Assembly: GCA_021784125.1 (NCBI GenBank)
Contig: JAJXTF010000004.1
Location: 1-38,946 of the forward strand
Direction: 5' to 3'
DNA from: Pseudomonadota bacterium
Lineage (GTDB): Bacteria > Pseudomonadota > Gammaproteobacteria > Burkholderiales > Casimicrobiaceae
DNA: 38,946 bases
Positions within the stretch are counted from its first letter, which is position 1. Each line of letters begins with the position of its first letter. A program made the translations under genes and the position numbers. Positions 7,185 to 16,464 of this stretch are shown here, piece by piece. A model generated the notes under the pieces. It was not told where the DNA came from. It ran no database searches and worked only from the letters and a program-made list of their open reading frames with translations.

Positions 7185-8519
7185 GTGACCCGCAAGCTCT
7201 ACATCCGCACCTTCGGCTGCCAGATGAACGAGTACGACTCGGACCGCATGGCCGACGTGCTCGCCGCCTCCGAGGGCCTGGCGCTGACCGACCGGCCCGA
7301 AGACGCCGACGTCATCCTGTTCAACACCTGCTCGGTGCGCGAAAAGGCCCAGGAACGCGTGTTCCACGACCTCGGCCGGGTGCGCGAGCTCAAGGCGGCC
7401 CGGCCCGACCTGATCATCGGCGTCGGAGGCTGCGTCGCGTCGCAGGAAGGCGCGGCCATCGTCGGGCGCGCGCCCTACGTCGACGTCGTGTTCGGACCGC
7501 AGACGCTGCACCGCCTGCCGGCGATGATCCGCGCGCGTCGCGACACCGGCCTGCCGCAGGTCGACGTCTCCTTTCCCGAGATCGAGAAGTTCGATCATCT
7601 GCCCCCACCGCGCGTCGAGGGCGCCAGCGCCTTTGTCTCGATCATGGAAGGCTGCAGCAAGTACTGCTCGTTCTGCATCGTCCCCTACACCCGCGGGGAG
7701 GAGGTCTCGCGCCCGTTCGACGACGTTCTGACCGAGATCGCGGACCTCGCCCTCCAGGGCGTGAAGGAGGTGACGCTGCTCGGACAGAACGTCAACGCCT
7801 GGCGGAGCCCGTCGACCGACGGCGGCGACGAGCCTGCCGACCTCGCGATGCTGCTCGAGTACGCGGCGGCGGTTCCGGGCATCGAACGTCTGCGCTACAC
7901 GACGTCGCACCCGAAGGAGATGGGCAGCCGTCTGATCGCGGCCTACGGCAGGATCGACAAGCTGGTGTCGCACCTGCACCTGCCCGTGCAGTCGGGTTCC
8001 GACCGCGTCCTCGCCGCGATGAAGCGCGGCTACACGGCGCTCGAGTACAAGTCGATCGTACGTCGATTGCGCGCCGAGCGTCCCGCACTGTCGCTGACGT
8101 CGGACTTCATCGTCGGATTCCCCGGCGAGAGCGAGGGCGACTTCGAGCAGACGCTTCGGCTCGTCGAGGACGTGGGCTTCGATGGTGCGTTCAGCTTCAC
8201 CTGGAGCGCCCGGCCCGGAACGCCGGCGACCGACCTGCCCGATCGCATCCCCGCGAATGTCGCGCAGCGCCGCCTCGAGCGCCTGCAGGCCCTGCTCGAC
8301 GCGCAGTATCGCGACGTCAGCGCATCGATGGTCGGCACCTGCCAGCGCGCCCTCGTGACGGGTCGGTCGGCCAGGGATGCGCAGGAGCTCGCCGCCCGCA
8401 CCGACAACAATCGCGTGGTCAATTTCGCCGGAGATGCGGGCCTGGTCGGCCAGTACGTCGACCTCGTCATCACGGCCGCCCTGCCGCACTCGCTGCGCGG
8501 CGAAACCGCGCGTCCCTGA
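7185..8519 (+). CDS. miaB: tRNA-2-methylthio-N6-dimethylallyladenosine synthase MiaB
   Basis: A 444-residue radical-SAM enzyme that adds the methylthio group to i6A37 of tRNAs reading UNN codons. The N-terminal MTTase domain ([17 protein letters not shown]) holds C12, C49 and C83 for the auxiliary [4Fe-4S] cluster. The radical-SAM motif CSKYCSFC supplies C157, C161 and C164, followed by [28 protein letters not shown] and [14 protein letters not shown] domain closes the protein (from about residue 375). I chose the GTG at 7185 because the ORF's ATG at 7116 sits inside the promoter and adds unrelated residues. In related genomes miaB is next to phoH; here a metallopeptidase gene separates them. 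Confidence 0.95.
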   Translation: MTRKLYIRTFGCQMNEYDSDRMADVLAASEGLALTDRPEDADVILFNTCSVREKAQERVFHDLGRVRELKAARPDLIIGVGGCVASQEGAAIVGRAPYVDVVFGPQTLHRLPAMIRARRDTGLPQVDVSFPEIEKFDHLPPPRVEGASAFVSIMEGCSKYCSFCIVPYTRGEEVSRPFDDVLTEIADLALQGVKEVTLLGQNVNAWRSPSTDGGDEPADLAMLLEYAAAVPGIERLRYTTSHPKEMGSRLIAAYGRIDKLVSHLHLPVQSGSDRVLAAMKRGYTALEYKSIVRRLRAERPALSLTSDFIVGFPGESEGDFEQTLRLVEDVGFDGAFSFTWSARPGTPATDLPDRIPANVAQRRLERLQALLDAQYRDVSASMVGTCQRALVTGRSARDAQELAARTDNNRVVNFAGDAGLVGQYVDLVITAALPHSLRGETARP

Positions 8520-8580
8520 ACCCCCGGTCGGCGCGCTGCGCCGGCCTGCTCGCGTCACCCGACACCGGAGACACCGCTAC

Positions 8581-11397
8581 ATGCTGCCACTGCGCCCCGC
8601 CCGCACCGCGATACTGATGTCCGCCCTCGGCCCGTTCCTGATCGCCGGCTGCGCGAGCATCCCCGCGTCCAGCGCCAGCCAGGCCGATGCCACTGCCGCG
8701 ATCGCCGCGGCGGCGGCGACCGCCGCCACCGCGGCCCCGGGCGGCAACGGCGCATCGCCGTCGGGCGCGCACCCGACACCGCCCAATGCGACGGCTGCGG
8801 CCGCAGCAGCTGCCGCCGCAGCGCAGGCTGCGCAGGCGACCAAGCCTTTCGCCACCGTCGTCAAGGACGCGAAGGAATCGAAGGGGCTGTTGAACCTCTG
8901 GCAGAAGGACGACAAGGTCTGGATCGAGATCGGGCCCGACCAGTTCGACCACCCGTTTTTCTTCAAGTCCGCGCTGAACCGGGGCATCGGCGAGCACCGG
9001 CTGTTCGGCGGCTCGATGACCTACCCGATCGGCGTCGCGCAGATCGTCGTGTTCCACAAGCACGGCAACACGGTCCAGCTGATCGCCAAGAACGAGAAGT
9101 ACACGGCGCGGGCGGGCACGCCGGAAGCCCGTGCGGTCGCGGCGGGATTCTCCGACAGCCTGCTGGCGACGGCGCCAATCGCCTCGCAACCCGATCCCGA
9201 GGGAAAATCGGTGCTGATCGACGCCAACGCACTGCTCTTCGCCGACATCCCGGGGGCGACGACCTTTCTCGAAAGGGTCTATCGCCAGCCCTACGGCTTC
9301 GACGCCAAGAACTCGTCTTTCGGCAAGCTCTGGGCGAGCCCCGACAACGTGGCGCTCGAGGTCTCCGCGCATTACGCACTTTCGCGCCTCGTGCTGCCGC
9401 CACCGCCGCCTGCCAAGTCGATGCTGCCGTCGCCGCCGGAGACGCTGCCGGACGTGCGCAGCATGTTCCTCGGCTACTACTACACCTTCGCCAAGCTCCC
9501 CGACCTGCCGATGCAACCGCGGCTGGCCGACGACCGCATCGGCTATTTCACGACCGACGTCCTCGATTTCACCTCCGACATTCCGCGCGTTCCGGTCGAG
9601 CATTTCGTCGACCGCTGGCGCCTCGAGAAAAAGGATCCTGCGGCGGCGCTGTCCGAGCCGAAGCAGCCGATCGTGTTCTGGCTGGACCGCAACATCCCGG
9701 TCAAGTACCGCGAGCCGATCCGCGAAGGCATCCTCGAGTGGAACAAGGCCTTCGAACGCATCGGCTTCAAGGACGCTATCCGCGTCGAGGTCCAGCCCGA
9801 TGACGCCGATTTCGACACTTCCGACATCCGGCACGCGTCGGTGCGCTGGCAGACGGTCGCGAAGACGTCCTACGGCGCGATCGGCCCTTCGGTCGTCGAT
9901 CCTCGCAACGGCGAGATCCTCGACGCCGACATCGGCATCGATGCCAACAACGTCCGCGTCGTCCGCAGCCTGCGCGGCGAATACCTGCCGTCGCCTGCCA
10001 ACGCGTTCTCCGCGCTGGCCGGGACCGGAACGCTCGCGGGCTTCGGGGCGACGGCCGGCGCCGACGCCCGCAGCTGCAGCTACGAGGAAGCCGCGACCGG
10101 TGACGCCGCATTCGCGCTTTCGCTGCTCGAGGCCCGCGGCGAGATCGCGCCGGACAGCCCCGCGGTCGACAAATTCGTCGATGCGTTCCTCAAGGCGGTG
10201 ACGATGCACGAGGTCGGGCACACGCTGGGGCTGCGCCACAATTTCCGCGCTTCGACGATCTACACCGAGGCGGAGCTCTCGGATCCGGCCTTCACGGCGA
10301 AGAACGGCATCGCCGGCTCGGTGATGGAATACAACCCGTGGAACATCGCCGCCGCGGGCGAGCATCAGGGGCAGTTCAACATGTCGACGCTCGGGCCCTA
10401 CGATTACTGGGCGATCGAGTACGGGTACAAGGCGCTCCCTGCGCAGCAGGAGGCGGCGGACCTCGCGAAGATCGCCGCCCGCTCGAACGAGCCGCAGCTT
10501 GCCTACGCGACCGACGAGGACGTTTCGGTGTTCGGCATCGATCCCGACGTCAACATCCTGGACCTCGGTCGCGACCCGCTGGCCTACGCGAAGAAGCGCC
10601 TCGAGCTCGTGCACGAGATGTGGCGGCGCACCGAGGCGATGCAGCTCGCCCCGGGCCAGAGCTACTCGGTGCTGCGGCGCAATTTCAGCAGGGGCCTCAT
10701 CGAAGCGGCCCAGGGTGCGCTGTTCGCCGCGAAATACGTCGGCGGCCTGACGACGCTGCGCGATCGCGCAGGCAGCGGGCGCGCGCCGCTCGACCCCGTC
10801 GATGCACGAAAGCAGCGCGAGGCGCTGCAGATGCTGGCGACCGGGGTCCTGTCGGCCGACAGCTTCGATTTCCCGCCGGCGTTCCTGCGCAACCTGACGG
10901 TGTCGACGACCGACATGGACGATGCGCAGGAGCTCGGCCGGCCGGTGCCGCCGCTCGACCTGCCGGTCGACCAGCAGGTGCTCTCGCTGCAGCGTGCGGT
11001 CCTCGACCGGCTGATGAGCCCGGTCGTCGCGCAGCGGCTGCTGAACAACGAATCCAAGGTCGACCATCCACGCCAGGCGCTGCGCCTGCCGGACCTCTAC
11101 GCGACGCTGCACGCCGCCGTGTGGAGCGAGCTTCGGACCGGCAAGGACATCCCGCTCCCGCGGCGCAACCTGCAACGCGAGTACGTGACGCAGGTCGCGA
11201 ATGCGCTGATCCGTCCGGCGCAGTCGATGCCCGCCGATGCGCGCGCGCTGCTTCGCGCCGACGCGAAGCGGCTGCGCGCCGAGCTCGCCGCCGCGCAATC
11301 GCGCAAGTGGTCGAGGGAGGGACAGGCGCACATCGCCGATATGCTCGCGATGCTCGACGAAGCGCAGAAGGCGCCGATCGTGCGCCAGGGCCTGTGA
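8581..11397 (+). CDS. Zinc-dependent metallopeptidase lipoprotein (DUF5117/DUF4953 type)
   Basis: A 938-residue secreted protein. The N-terminus has a signal sequence with lipobox LIAGC, so it is probably a lipoprotein. Residues about 30-85 are an Ala-rich, low-complexity linker. The body resembles large zinc-dependent proteases with DUF5118, DUF5117 and DUF4953 regions: VWIEIGPDQFDHPFFF..., WLDRNIPVKYREPIREGILEWNKAFERIGF, then the metzincin-like zinc site HEVGHTLGLRH (H543, H547, H553; E544 catalytic) and GSVMEYNPWN as a possible Met-turn. Substrate is unknown; some homologues are annotated only by domain. It sits between miaB and phoH, starts 61 bp after miaB, and its stop overlaps the phoH GTG, so it is probably co-transcribed with both. 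Confidence 0.85.
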   Translation: MLPLRPARTAILMSALGPFLIAGCASIPASSASQADATAAIAAAAATAATAAPGGNGASPSGAHPTPPNATAAAAAAAAAAQAAQATKPFATVVKDAKESKGLLNLWQKDDKVWIEIGPDQFDHPFFFKSALNRGIGEHRLFGGSMTYPIGVAQIVVFHKHGNTVQLIAKNEKYTARAGTPEARAVAAGFSDSLLATAPIASQPDPEGKSVLIDANALLFADIPGATTFLERVYRQPYGFDAKNSSFGKLWASPDNVALEVSAHYALSRLVLPPPPPAKSMLPSPPETLPDVRSMFLGYYYTFAKLPDLPMQPRLADDRIGYFTTDVLDFTSDIPRVPVEHFVDRWRLEKKDPAAALSEPKQPIVFWLDRNIPVKYREPIREGILEWNKAFERIGFKDAIRVEVQPDDADFDTSDIRHASVRWQTVAKTSYGAIGPSVVDPRNGEILDADIGIDANNVRVVRSLRGEYLPSPANAFSALAGTGTLAGFGATAGADARSCSYEEAATGDAAFALSLLEARGEIAPDSPAVDKFVDAFLKAVTMHEVGHTLGLRHNFRASTIYTEAELSDPAFTAKNGIAGSVMEYNPWNIAAAGEHQGQFNMSTLGPYDYWAIEYGYKALPAQQEAADLAKIAARSNEPQLAYATDEDVSVFGIDPDVNILDLGRDPLAYAKKRLELVHEMWRRTEAMQLAPGQSYSVLRRNFSRGLIEAAQGALFAAKYVGGLTTLRDRAGSGRAPLDPVDARKQREALQMLATGVLSADSFDFPPAFLRNLTVSTTDMDDAQELGRPVPPLDLPVDQQVLSLQRAVLDRLMSPVVAQRLLNNESKVDHPRQALRLPDLYATLHAAVWSELRTGKDIPLPRRNLQREYVTQVANALIRPAQSMPADARALLRADAKRLRAELAAAQSRKWSREGQAHIADMLAMLDEAQKAPIVRQGL

Positions 11398-12494
11398 GCC
11401 AACCCGTCCGCCGGACGATCCGCCCGCAGGCGACCAAGGGCTCGCGCGGGCGCAAGGGAGTCGCACGCACGCAGCGGACGATCGCGCTCGAGGCCGCGGA
11501 CAACCGCGCGCTCGCCAATCTCTGCGGACCGCTGGACGCGAACCTGCGCCAGATCGAGGCGGCGCTCGACGTCACGATTGCGCGCCGCGGCGACCGATTC
11601 ACCATCGAAGGTGCACAAGCGCAGGTGGAGCGCGGTGCGCGCGCGCTCGCGCGCTTCTGCGCCGAGGCGGGCAAGCCGCTGTCGGTCGACGACATCCAGC
11701 TCGGGCTGGTCGAGATCGCGGCCAGTCGCCCCGCCGCCCCTCACCCGCTCGACGCTCCGCGCCCCGCCGCCTCTCCCCGCACGCGGAAAGAGGGCGGGGG
11801 TGAAGGGGGAGCAGCGCCTGCGCAGCCCCTCGATGCGCCGCTGCTGCGCACGCGCCGCGCCGACCTGCACGGCCGCACGCCGAACCAGATCGCCTATCTC
11901 GAGGCGATCCGGTCCCACGACATCAGCTTCGGCATCGGGCCTGCGGGCACCGGCAAGACCTACCTCGCCGTCGCCTGTGCCGTCGACGCCCTGGAGCGCG
12001 ACGCGGTCAAGCGCATCGTCCTCGTGCGCCCCGCGGTCGAGGCGGGCGAGCGCCTCGGCTTCCTGCCCGGCGATCTCGCGCAGAAGGTCGATCCCTACCT
12101 TCGGCCGCTCTTCGACGCCCTCTACGACCTGATGGGTTTCGACAAGGCAGCGAAGCTCCTCGAGCGCCAGACGATCGAGCTCGCGCCGCTCGCCTACATG
12201 CGCGGCCGCACGCTCAACCACTCGTTCATCATCCTGGACGAGGCGCAGAACACCACCCCCGAGCAGATGAAGATGTTCCTGACCCGCATCGGGTTCGGGA
12301 CCCAGGCGGTCATCACCGGCGACGTGACGCAGATCGACCTCGCACGCGGCCAGAAGAGCGGTCTGATCGAGGCCGAGCGCGTGCTCAAGGGCGTGCGCGG
12401 CATCGCGCTCGTCCGCTTCACCAGCGCGGACGTGGTCCGCCATCCGCTGGTGCAGAAGATCATCGATGCCTACGATCGCGATGCAGCGACATAG
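11394..12494 (+). CDS. PhoH-like P-loop ATPase (YbeZ family)
   Basis: A 366-residue protein: an N-terminal KH-like region (about 28-110), a Pro/Arg/Gly-rich linker (about 112-147) and a PhoH ATPase domain with Walker A GPAGTGKT (182-189) and Walker B LDEAQ (D282, E283), then [18 protein letters not shown]. PhoH/YbeZ proteins work with YbeY in RNA processing. The GTG at 11394 overlaps the metallopeptidase stop and yields the expected N-terminus; the frame is open further upstream only as a shadow. The linker is encoded by a palindromic repeat element (11737-11816) and is absent from typical family members as far as I know. ybeY starts before its stop codon. Confidence 0.9.
   Translation: MSQPVRRTIRPQATKGSRGRKGVARTQRTIALEAADNRALANLCGPLDANLRQIEAALDVTIARRGDRFTIEGAQAQVERGARALARFCAEAGKPLSVDDIQLGLVEIAASRPAAPHPLDAPRPAASPRTRKEGGGEGGAAPAQPLDAPLLRTRRADLHGRTPNQIAYLEAIRSHDISFGIGPAGTGKTYLAVACAVDALERDAVKRIVLVRPAVEAGERLGFLPGDLAQKVDPYLRPLFDALYDLMGFDKAAKLLERQTIELAPLAYMRGRTLNHSFIILDEAQNTTPEQMKMFLTRIGFGTQAVITGDVTQIDLARGQKSGLIEAERVLKGVRGIALVRFTSADVVRHPLVQKIIDAYDRDAAT
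11737..11816. repeat. Palindromic repeat element inside the phoH reading frame (copy 1)
   Basis: Imperfect inverted repeat: CCCCTCACCC (11737-11746) pairs with GGGTGAAGGGG (11798-11808), and CCCGCC (11763-11768) with GGCGGG (11793-11798), around a CCGC-AC-GCGG tip. It ends in GGGGGAGCAGCG, shared exactly with copy 2. It is read in frame by phoH as a Pro/Arg/Gly linker. It looks like the REP-type spacer palindromes of GC-rich proteobacteria. Confidence 0.65.
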
Positions 12495-13002
12495 CGGGCC
12501 CTCACCCCGGCCCTCGGCCGCAAGCGGGAGGGGGAGCAGCGGGCCGGCACTCGGGCTCGCGCTCCAGTGGATGGTCGATCCGACGCCCCTGCCGCGGCGA
12601 CGCACGCTGCGCCGGTGGATGCAGGCGGCGCTCGATCGCCCGGCGGAGGTCACGCTGCGCTTCGTCGGCGAGCGCGAGGGGCGGATGCTCAACCACCGCT
12701 ACCGCGGCCGCGATTACGCGACGAACGTCCTCACCTTCGTGTACGATGATGTCGCGTCGCTCGCAGGCGACATCGTGCTGTGCGCCCCGGTCGTGCGCAG
12801 GGAGGCGCGGGCGCAGCACAAGACGCTGACGGCGCATTACGCGCACCTGGTGATCCACGGCATGCTGCACCTGCAGGGGTACGATCATGAGCGCGACGAC
12901 GATGCCGCGCGCATGGAGGCGCGCGAACGCGTCCTGCTCGCGCGCCTGCGCTATCGCGACCCTTACGCCGACCCCTACGTCGACGCGCCGGGCGACGCCT
13001 GA
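12481..13002 (+). CDS. ybeY: Endoribonuclease YbeY (16S rRNA maturation)
   Basis: A 173-residue metal-dependent RNase that matures 16S rRNA and takes part in ribosome quality control. The zinc motif HGMLHLQGYDH gives H126, H130 and H136; RGRDYATNVLTFVYDD and LAGDIVLCAPVV are also family-typical. The recognisable core begins near LALQWMVDPTPLPRR (about residue 26). The ATG at 12481 overlaps the phoH end by 14 nt, and the first 25 residues are encoded by a palindromic repeat, so the N-terminus is atypical; ATGs at 12466 or 12571 are alternatives, none with a clear ribosome-binding site. It overlaps corC by one base (TGATG). Confidence 0.9.
   Translation: MQRHSGPSPRPSAASGRGSSGPALGLALQWMVDPTPLPRRRTLRRWMQAALDRPAEVTLRFVGEREGRMLNHRYRGRDYATNVLTFVYDDVASLAGDIVLCAPVVRREARAQHKTLTAHYAHLVIHGMLHLQGYDHERDDDAARMEARERVLLARLRYRDPYADPYVDAPGDA
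12499..12541. repeat. Palindromic repeat element at the phoH/ybeY junction (copy 2)
   Basis: CCCTCACCCC on the left and GGGAGGGGGAG on the right flank a CCGC-AA-GCGG tip, and the element ends in GGGGGAGCAGCG, the same 12 nt as copy 1. It lies just after the phoH stop and is read through as the N-terminus of ybeY if translation starts at 12481. Confidence 0.65.
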
Positions 13003-13865
13003 TGGCGAACCACGGCGCCTCCGACGACAAGCCGACGCTGCTCGAGCGCCTGTCGGCCTTTCTGACGCGCGAGCCCGAGGACCGCGAGGAACTCCTCCGC
13101 CTGCTGCACGGCGCATTCGAGCGCCGTCTGCTCGACGCCGATGCGCTGTCGATGATCGAAGGCGTGCTGTCGGTGTCCGAGACGACGGTGCGCGACATCA
13201 TGATCCCGCGCGCGCAGATGGACTGCGTGTCGATCGACGACGATCCGACCGAATTCATGGCGCTGATCCTCGACACCAAGCACTCGCGGTTCCCGGTGAT
13301 CGGCGAATCCAAGGACGACGTCGTCGGGATCCTGCTTGCCAAGGAACTGCTGAACTACTACGCGAATCCCGAGGCTTTCGACCTGCACGAGACGCTGCGT
13401 CCGGCGGTGTTCGTGCCCGAGTCCAAGCGCCTGAACGTGCTGCTGCGCGAATTCCGCGCGAACCGCAATCACATCGCGATCGTCGTCGACGAATACGGCG
13501 GGGTGTCCGGACTGGTCACGATCGAGGACGTGCTCGAGCAGATCGTCGGCGACATCGAGGACGAATACGACTTCGACGAGAGCGAGGACAACATCATCCC
13601 CGAGGCCAACGGTCATTTCCGCGTCAAGGCGCAGACCGAGATCGCCGACTTCAATGCCCAGTTCGGAACGAATTTCGAGGACGAGGAATTCGACACCGTC
13701 GGCGGCCTGCTGCTGAAATCCTTCGGGCGCCTGCCCAAGCGCGGCGAGTCGACGACCGTAGGCGGGTTCCGTTTCCGGGTGCTGCGCGCCGACAGCCGCC
13801 GGCTCTACACGCTGCACGTCGAGCGCGTCGCGCCAGCGTCCTCCGACGACGACGACAGCGGTTGA
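13002..13865 (+). CDS. corC: CorC/HlyC-family CBS-domain protein (YbeX-like)
   Basis: A 287-residue cytosolic protein with two CBS domains (about 60-190: VRDIMIPRAQMDCVSIDDDPTEF and NHIAIVVDEYGGVSGLVTIEDVLEQIVGDIEDEYD) and a C-terminal CorC_HlyC domain (about 205-280: FDTVGGLLLKSFGRLPKRGE). Members have been tied to magnesium/cobalt efflux, and the ybeX genes beside ybeY to ribosome metabolism; the context here favours the latter. The start overlaps the ybeY stop (TGATG), and lnt follows 10 bp downstream, so this is one operon. Confidence 0.9.
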   Translation: MANHGASDDKPTLLERLSAFLTREPEDREELLRLLHGAFERRLLDADALSMIEGVLSVSETTVRDIMIPRAQMDCVSIDDDPTEFMALILDTKHSRFPVIGESKDDVVGILLAKELLNYYANPEAFDLHETLRPAVFVPESKRLNVLLREFRANRNHIAIVVDEYGGVSGLVTIEDVLEQIVGDIEDEYDFDESEDNIIPEANGHFRVKAQTEIADFNAQFGTNFEDEEFDTVGGLLLKSFGRLPKRGESTTVGGFRFRVLRADSRRLYTLHVERVAPASSDDDDSG

Positions 13866-13875
13866 GCGCGCCGCG

Positions 13876-15405
13876 ATGACGCTCGCGCGCGCATTGTCGC
13901 TCTCGCTGGCTGCGGCCGCGGGTGCGGCGACGGTCTTCGGATTCGCCCCTTTCGGCCTCGCGGCACTGCCGGTTGCCACGCTCGTCGTCCTGTTCTGGCA
14001 GTGGCACGACGCGGTGTCGGCGCGCGATGCGGCGGGCACCGGATTCGCGTTCGGGCTGGGACTCTTCGGTGCCGGCGCGTCCTGGCTTTACATCGCGATC
14101 CAGACCTTCGGCGGCATGCCTGCGCCGCTCGCGGCGCTGGCCATCGCCTTGCTCGTCGCCTACCTCGCACTCTGGCCAGCTGCCGCCGGCTGGCTGACGG
14201 CGCGCTACGCCCCCCGGCAGTCGGCGGCCCGGCTGCTGGTCGCGGCGGGCGCCTTCACCCTCGCCGAATGGCTGCGTGGTTACGTGTTCACCGGATTTCC
14301 ATGGCTCACCCTCGGTTACTCGCAGGTGCCCGGCGGATGGCTGCGGGGCTACGCGCCGATCGGCGGCGTATTCCTCGTCTCGCTGGCGCTGACGCTGTGC
14401 GCGGCGCTGGTCGTCCATGGCGCCGGCGCGCTTGCGCGCGGCGCAGGGCGCGCAGCCACGCTTGCGGCATGCGCGACGCTCGCGCTGCTCGCGCTCGGTG
14501 CGGGCCTCGCCCGCATCGAATGGACGACGCCCGCCGGTGCCCCCGTCGCGGTGTCGCTCGTCCAGGGCAACATCCTGCAGGACGAGAAATTCGATCCGGG
14601 GTTCCGCAGCGACACCTACGACCGCTACCTGCGTCTGGTCGATTCGAGCCGCGGCCGGCTGGTGGTCCTCCCCGAGTCTGCGTTCCCCGTGTTCTCCGAC
14701 GAGGTGCCCGACGCCGTGTTGCTCGCCCTGATCCGGACGGCGATCGCGCGCAACGGCGACGTGCTGCTCGGCCTGTTCACCGAATTGCCGCCCCTGCCGG
14801 GCAGCCGCGCGCCACGCTACTTCAACACCGTCGTCGCGCTGGGTGCGGGCGACCTGCAGTTCTACCGCAAGCACCACCTGGTGCCGTTCGGCGAGACGAT
14901 CCCGCTCGAACCGGTGTTCGGATGGATCATCCGCTCGGTGCTGTCGATTCCGCTGGCCGACCAGGCGCGCGGTCCCGCGTACCAGGCGCCGCTGGAAGTC
15001 GCCGGGCAGAAGGTCGCCGTCGACATCTGCTACGAGGACGCGTTCGGCAGCGAGCTGATCCCCGCTGCGCGCCGTGCCGGGATGCTGGTCAACGTCACCA
15101 ACGACGCGTGGTACGGGCATTCGATCGCCGCGCGACAGCACGACCAGATCGCCGCGATGCGCGCGGTCGAGTTCGGACGGCCGATGCTGCGCGCGACCAA
15201 CACCGGCATCACTTCGGCAATCGGGCCCGACGGCCGGGCGCTCGGGGAACTGCCGTGGTTCACCACCGGCATCCTCGAGGTGAGCGTCGCGGGCCGCGAA
15301 GGCGACACCCCTTACCTGCGCTTCGGCGACGCCCTGGTGCTCGCGGCCTCGATCGTGCTGGTGGCGGCGCCGATCGTCGTCGTCCGGTCGCGGCGCCGCC
15401 GGTGA
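13876..15405 (+). CDS. lnt: Apolipoprotein N-acyltransferase Lnt
   Basis: A 509-residue inner-membrane enzyme that adds the third acyl chain to the N-terminal cysteine of lipoproteins. Seven or so hydrophobic helices (residues about 5-215) precede a periplasmic nitrilase domain (about 225-475) whose triad is visible: E267 in LPESAF, K332 in YRKHHLVPFGE and C385 in DICYED. A last helix sits at the C-terminus before a basic RSRRRR tail. The phoH-ybeY-corC-lnt order is common in proteobacteria. The product would act on lipoproteins encoded here, such as LptM, MltD and the metallopeptidase. Confidence 0.95.
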   Translation: MTLARALSLSLAAAAGAATVFGFAPFGLAALPVATLVVLFWQWHDAVSARDAAGTGFAFGLGLFGAGASWLYIAIQTFGGMPAPLAALAIALLVAYLALWPAAAGWLTARYAPRQSAARLLVAAGAFTLAEWLRGYVFTGFPWLTLGYSQVPGGWLRGYAPIGGVFLVSLALTLCAALVVHGAGALARGAGRAATLAACATLALLALGAGLARIEWTTPAGAPVAVSLVQGNILQDEKFDPGFRSDTYDRYLRLVDSSRGRLVVLPESAFPVFSDEVPDAVLLALIRTAIARNGDVLLGLFTELPPLPGSRAPRYFNTVVALGAGDLQFYRKHHLVPFGETIPLEPVFGWIIRSVLSIPLADQARGPAYQAPLEVAGQKVAVDICYEDAFGSELIPAARRAGMLVNVTNDAWYGHSIAARQHDQIAAMRAVEFGRPMLRATNTGITSAIGPDGRALGELPWFTTGILEVSVAGREGDTPYLRFGDALVLAASIVLVAAPIVVVRSRRRR

Positions 15406-15464
15406 GCTGCGCGCCCGGCAAGGTCCGCAGGCTCGATGGCGCCGGCGCACGGCGCGAATCCCGG

Positions 15465-15470
15465 TAAAAT
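15465..15470 (+). promoter_or_regulatory. Candidate -10 element (TAAAAT) for glyQ
   Basis: TAAAAT in the 116-bp gap between lnt and glyQ would start transcription near 15477. A small hairpin, TCTGCG with CGCAGA around GATTT, lies right at the predicted start. No clear -35 element is visible. Confidence 0.45.
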
Positions 15471-15521
15471 CTGCGGATTTCGCAGACGCCCCGCCGCCGG
15501 GCGCATCCGGAATCGACATCG

Positions 15522-16439
15522 ATGCAGACGTTCCAGCAACTGATCCTCACCCTCCAGGCGTACTGGGACCGCCAGGGCTGCGCCCTGCTCCAGCCCTACG
15601 ACATGGAGGTGGGCGCCGGCACGTCGCACACGGCGACCTTCCTGCGCGCCCTGGGGCCCGAACCCTGGCGTGCGGCGTACGTGCAGCCTTCGCGCCGCCC
15701 GAAAGACGGCCGCTACGGCGAGAACCCGAACCGGCTGCAGCACTACTACCAGTACCAGGTCGTGCTGAAACCCGCGCCGGCGGACATCCTCGACCTGTAC
15801 CTGGGCTCGCTCGAAGCGCTGGGCTTCGACCTCCGCAGGAACGACGTCCGCTTCGTCGAGGACGACTGGGAGAACCCGACGCTGGGCGCGTGGGGCCTGG
15901 GATGGGAGGTGTGGCTGAACGGCATGGAGGTCACGCAGTTCACCTATTTCCAGCAGGTCGGCGGACTCGACTGCAATCCCATCACCGGCGAGATCACCTA
16001 CGGCCTCGAGCGCCTGGCGATGTACCTGCAGGGCAAGGACAACGTCTTCGATCTCGTCTGGGCGACGTGGAGGGAGAACGCGCTCGAGCGCTCGCTGACC
16101 TACCGCGACGTCTACATGCAGAACGAGGTCGAGCAGTCGACCTACAATTTCGAGCACTCGAACGCCTCGGCGCTCACCGGGCAATTCGCCTTCTTCGAGT
16201 CCGAGGCGAAGCGCCTGCTCGAAGCGAAGCTGCCGCTGCCCGGCTACGAGATGATCCTCAAGGCCGCGCACACGTTCAACCTGCTCGACGCCCGCGGCGC
16301 GATCTCGGTCACCGAGCGCGCCGCCTACATCGGACGCATCCGCAACCTGTCGCGAATGGTCGCGCAGGCCTACGTCGAATCGCGCGAGGGGCTGGGCTTT
16401 CCGATGCTCCCCGATCACCTGCGGATTCACGCGGCATGA
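15522..16439 (+). CDS. glyQ: Glycyl-tRNA synthetase alpha subunit
   Basis: A 305-residue class II aminoacyl-tRNA synthetase subunit that carries the active site of the bacterial alpha2beta2 glycyl-tRNA synthetase. Sequence is strongly conserved throughout: [49 protein letters not shown], then [21 protein letters not shown] and [13 protein letters not shown]. Length matches the family. GGA lies about 10 nt before the ATG. glyS follows 25 bp downstream and must be co-expressed to form the enzyme. Confidence 0.97.
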   Translation: MQTFQQLILTLQAYWDRQGCALLQPYDMEVGAGTSHTATFLRALGPEPWRAAYVQPSRRPKDGRYGENPNRLQHYYQYQVVLKPAPADILDLYLGSLEALGFDLRRNDVRFVEDDWENPTLGAWGLGWEVWLNGMEVTQFTYFQQVGGLDCNPITGEITYGLERLAMYLQGKDNVFDLVWATWRENALERSLTYRDVYMQNEVEQSTYNFEHSNASALTGQFAFFESEAKRLLEAKLPLPGYEMILKAAHTFNLLDARGAISVTERAAYIGRIRNLSRMVAQAYVESREGLGFPMLPDHLRIHAA

Positions 16440-16464
16440 GCGCCGCGGGCGCGAGGGCGACGCG

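Noticed and set aside
8470-11466. A 998-codon minus-strand frame opposite the metallopeptidase gene
   Set aside because: It is the antisense shadow of a strongly coding plus-strand gene with clear motifs. Its translation is Arg/Val/Asp-rich with no recognisable domain, as expected in GC-rich DNA.
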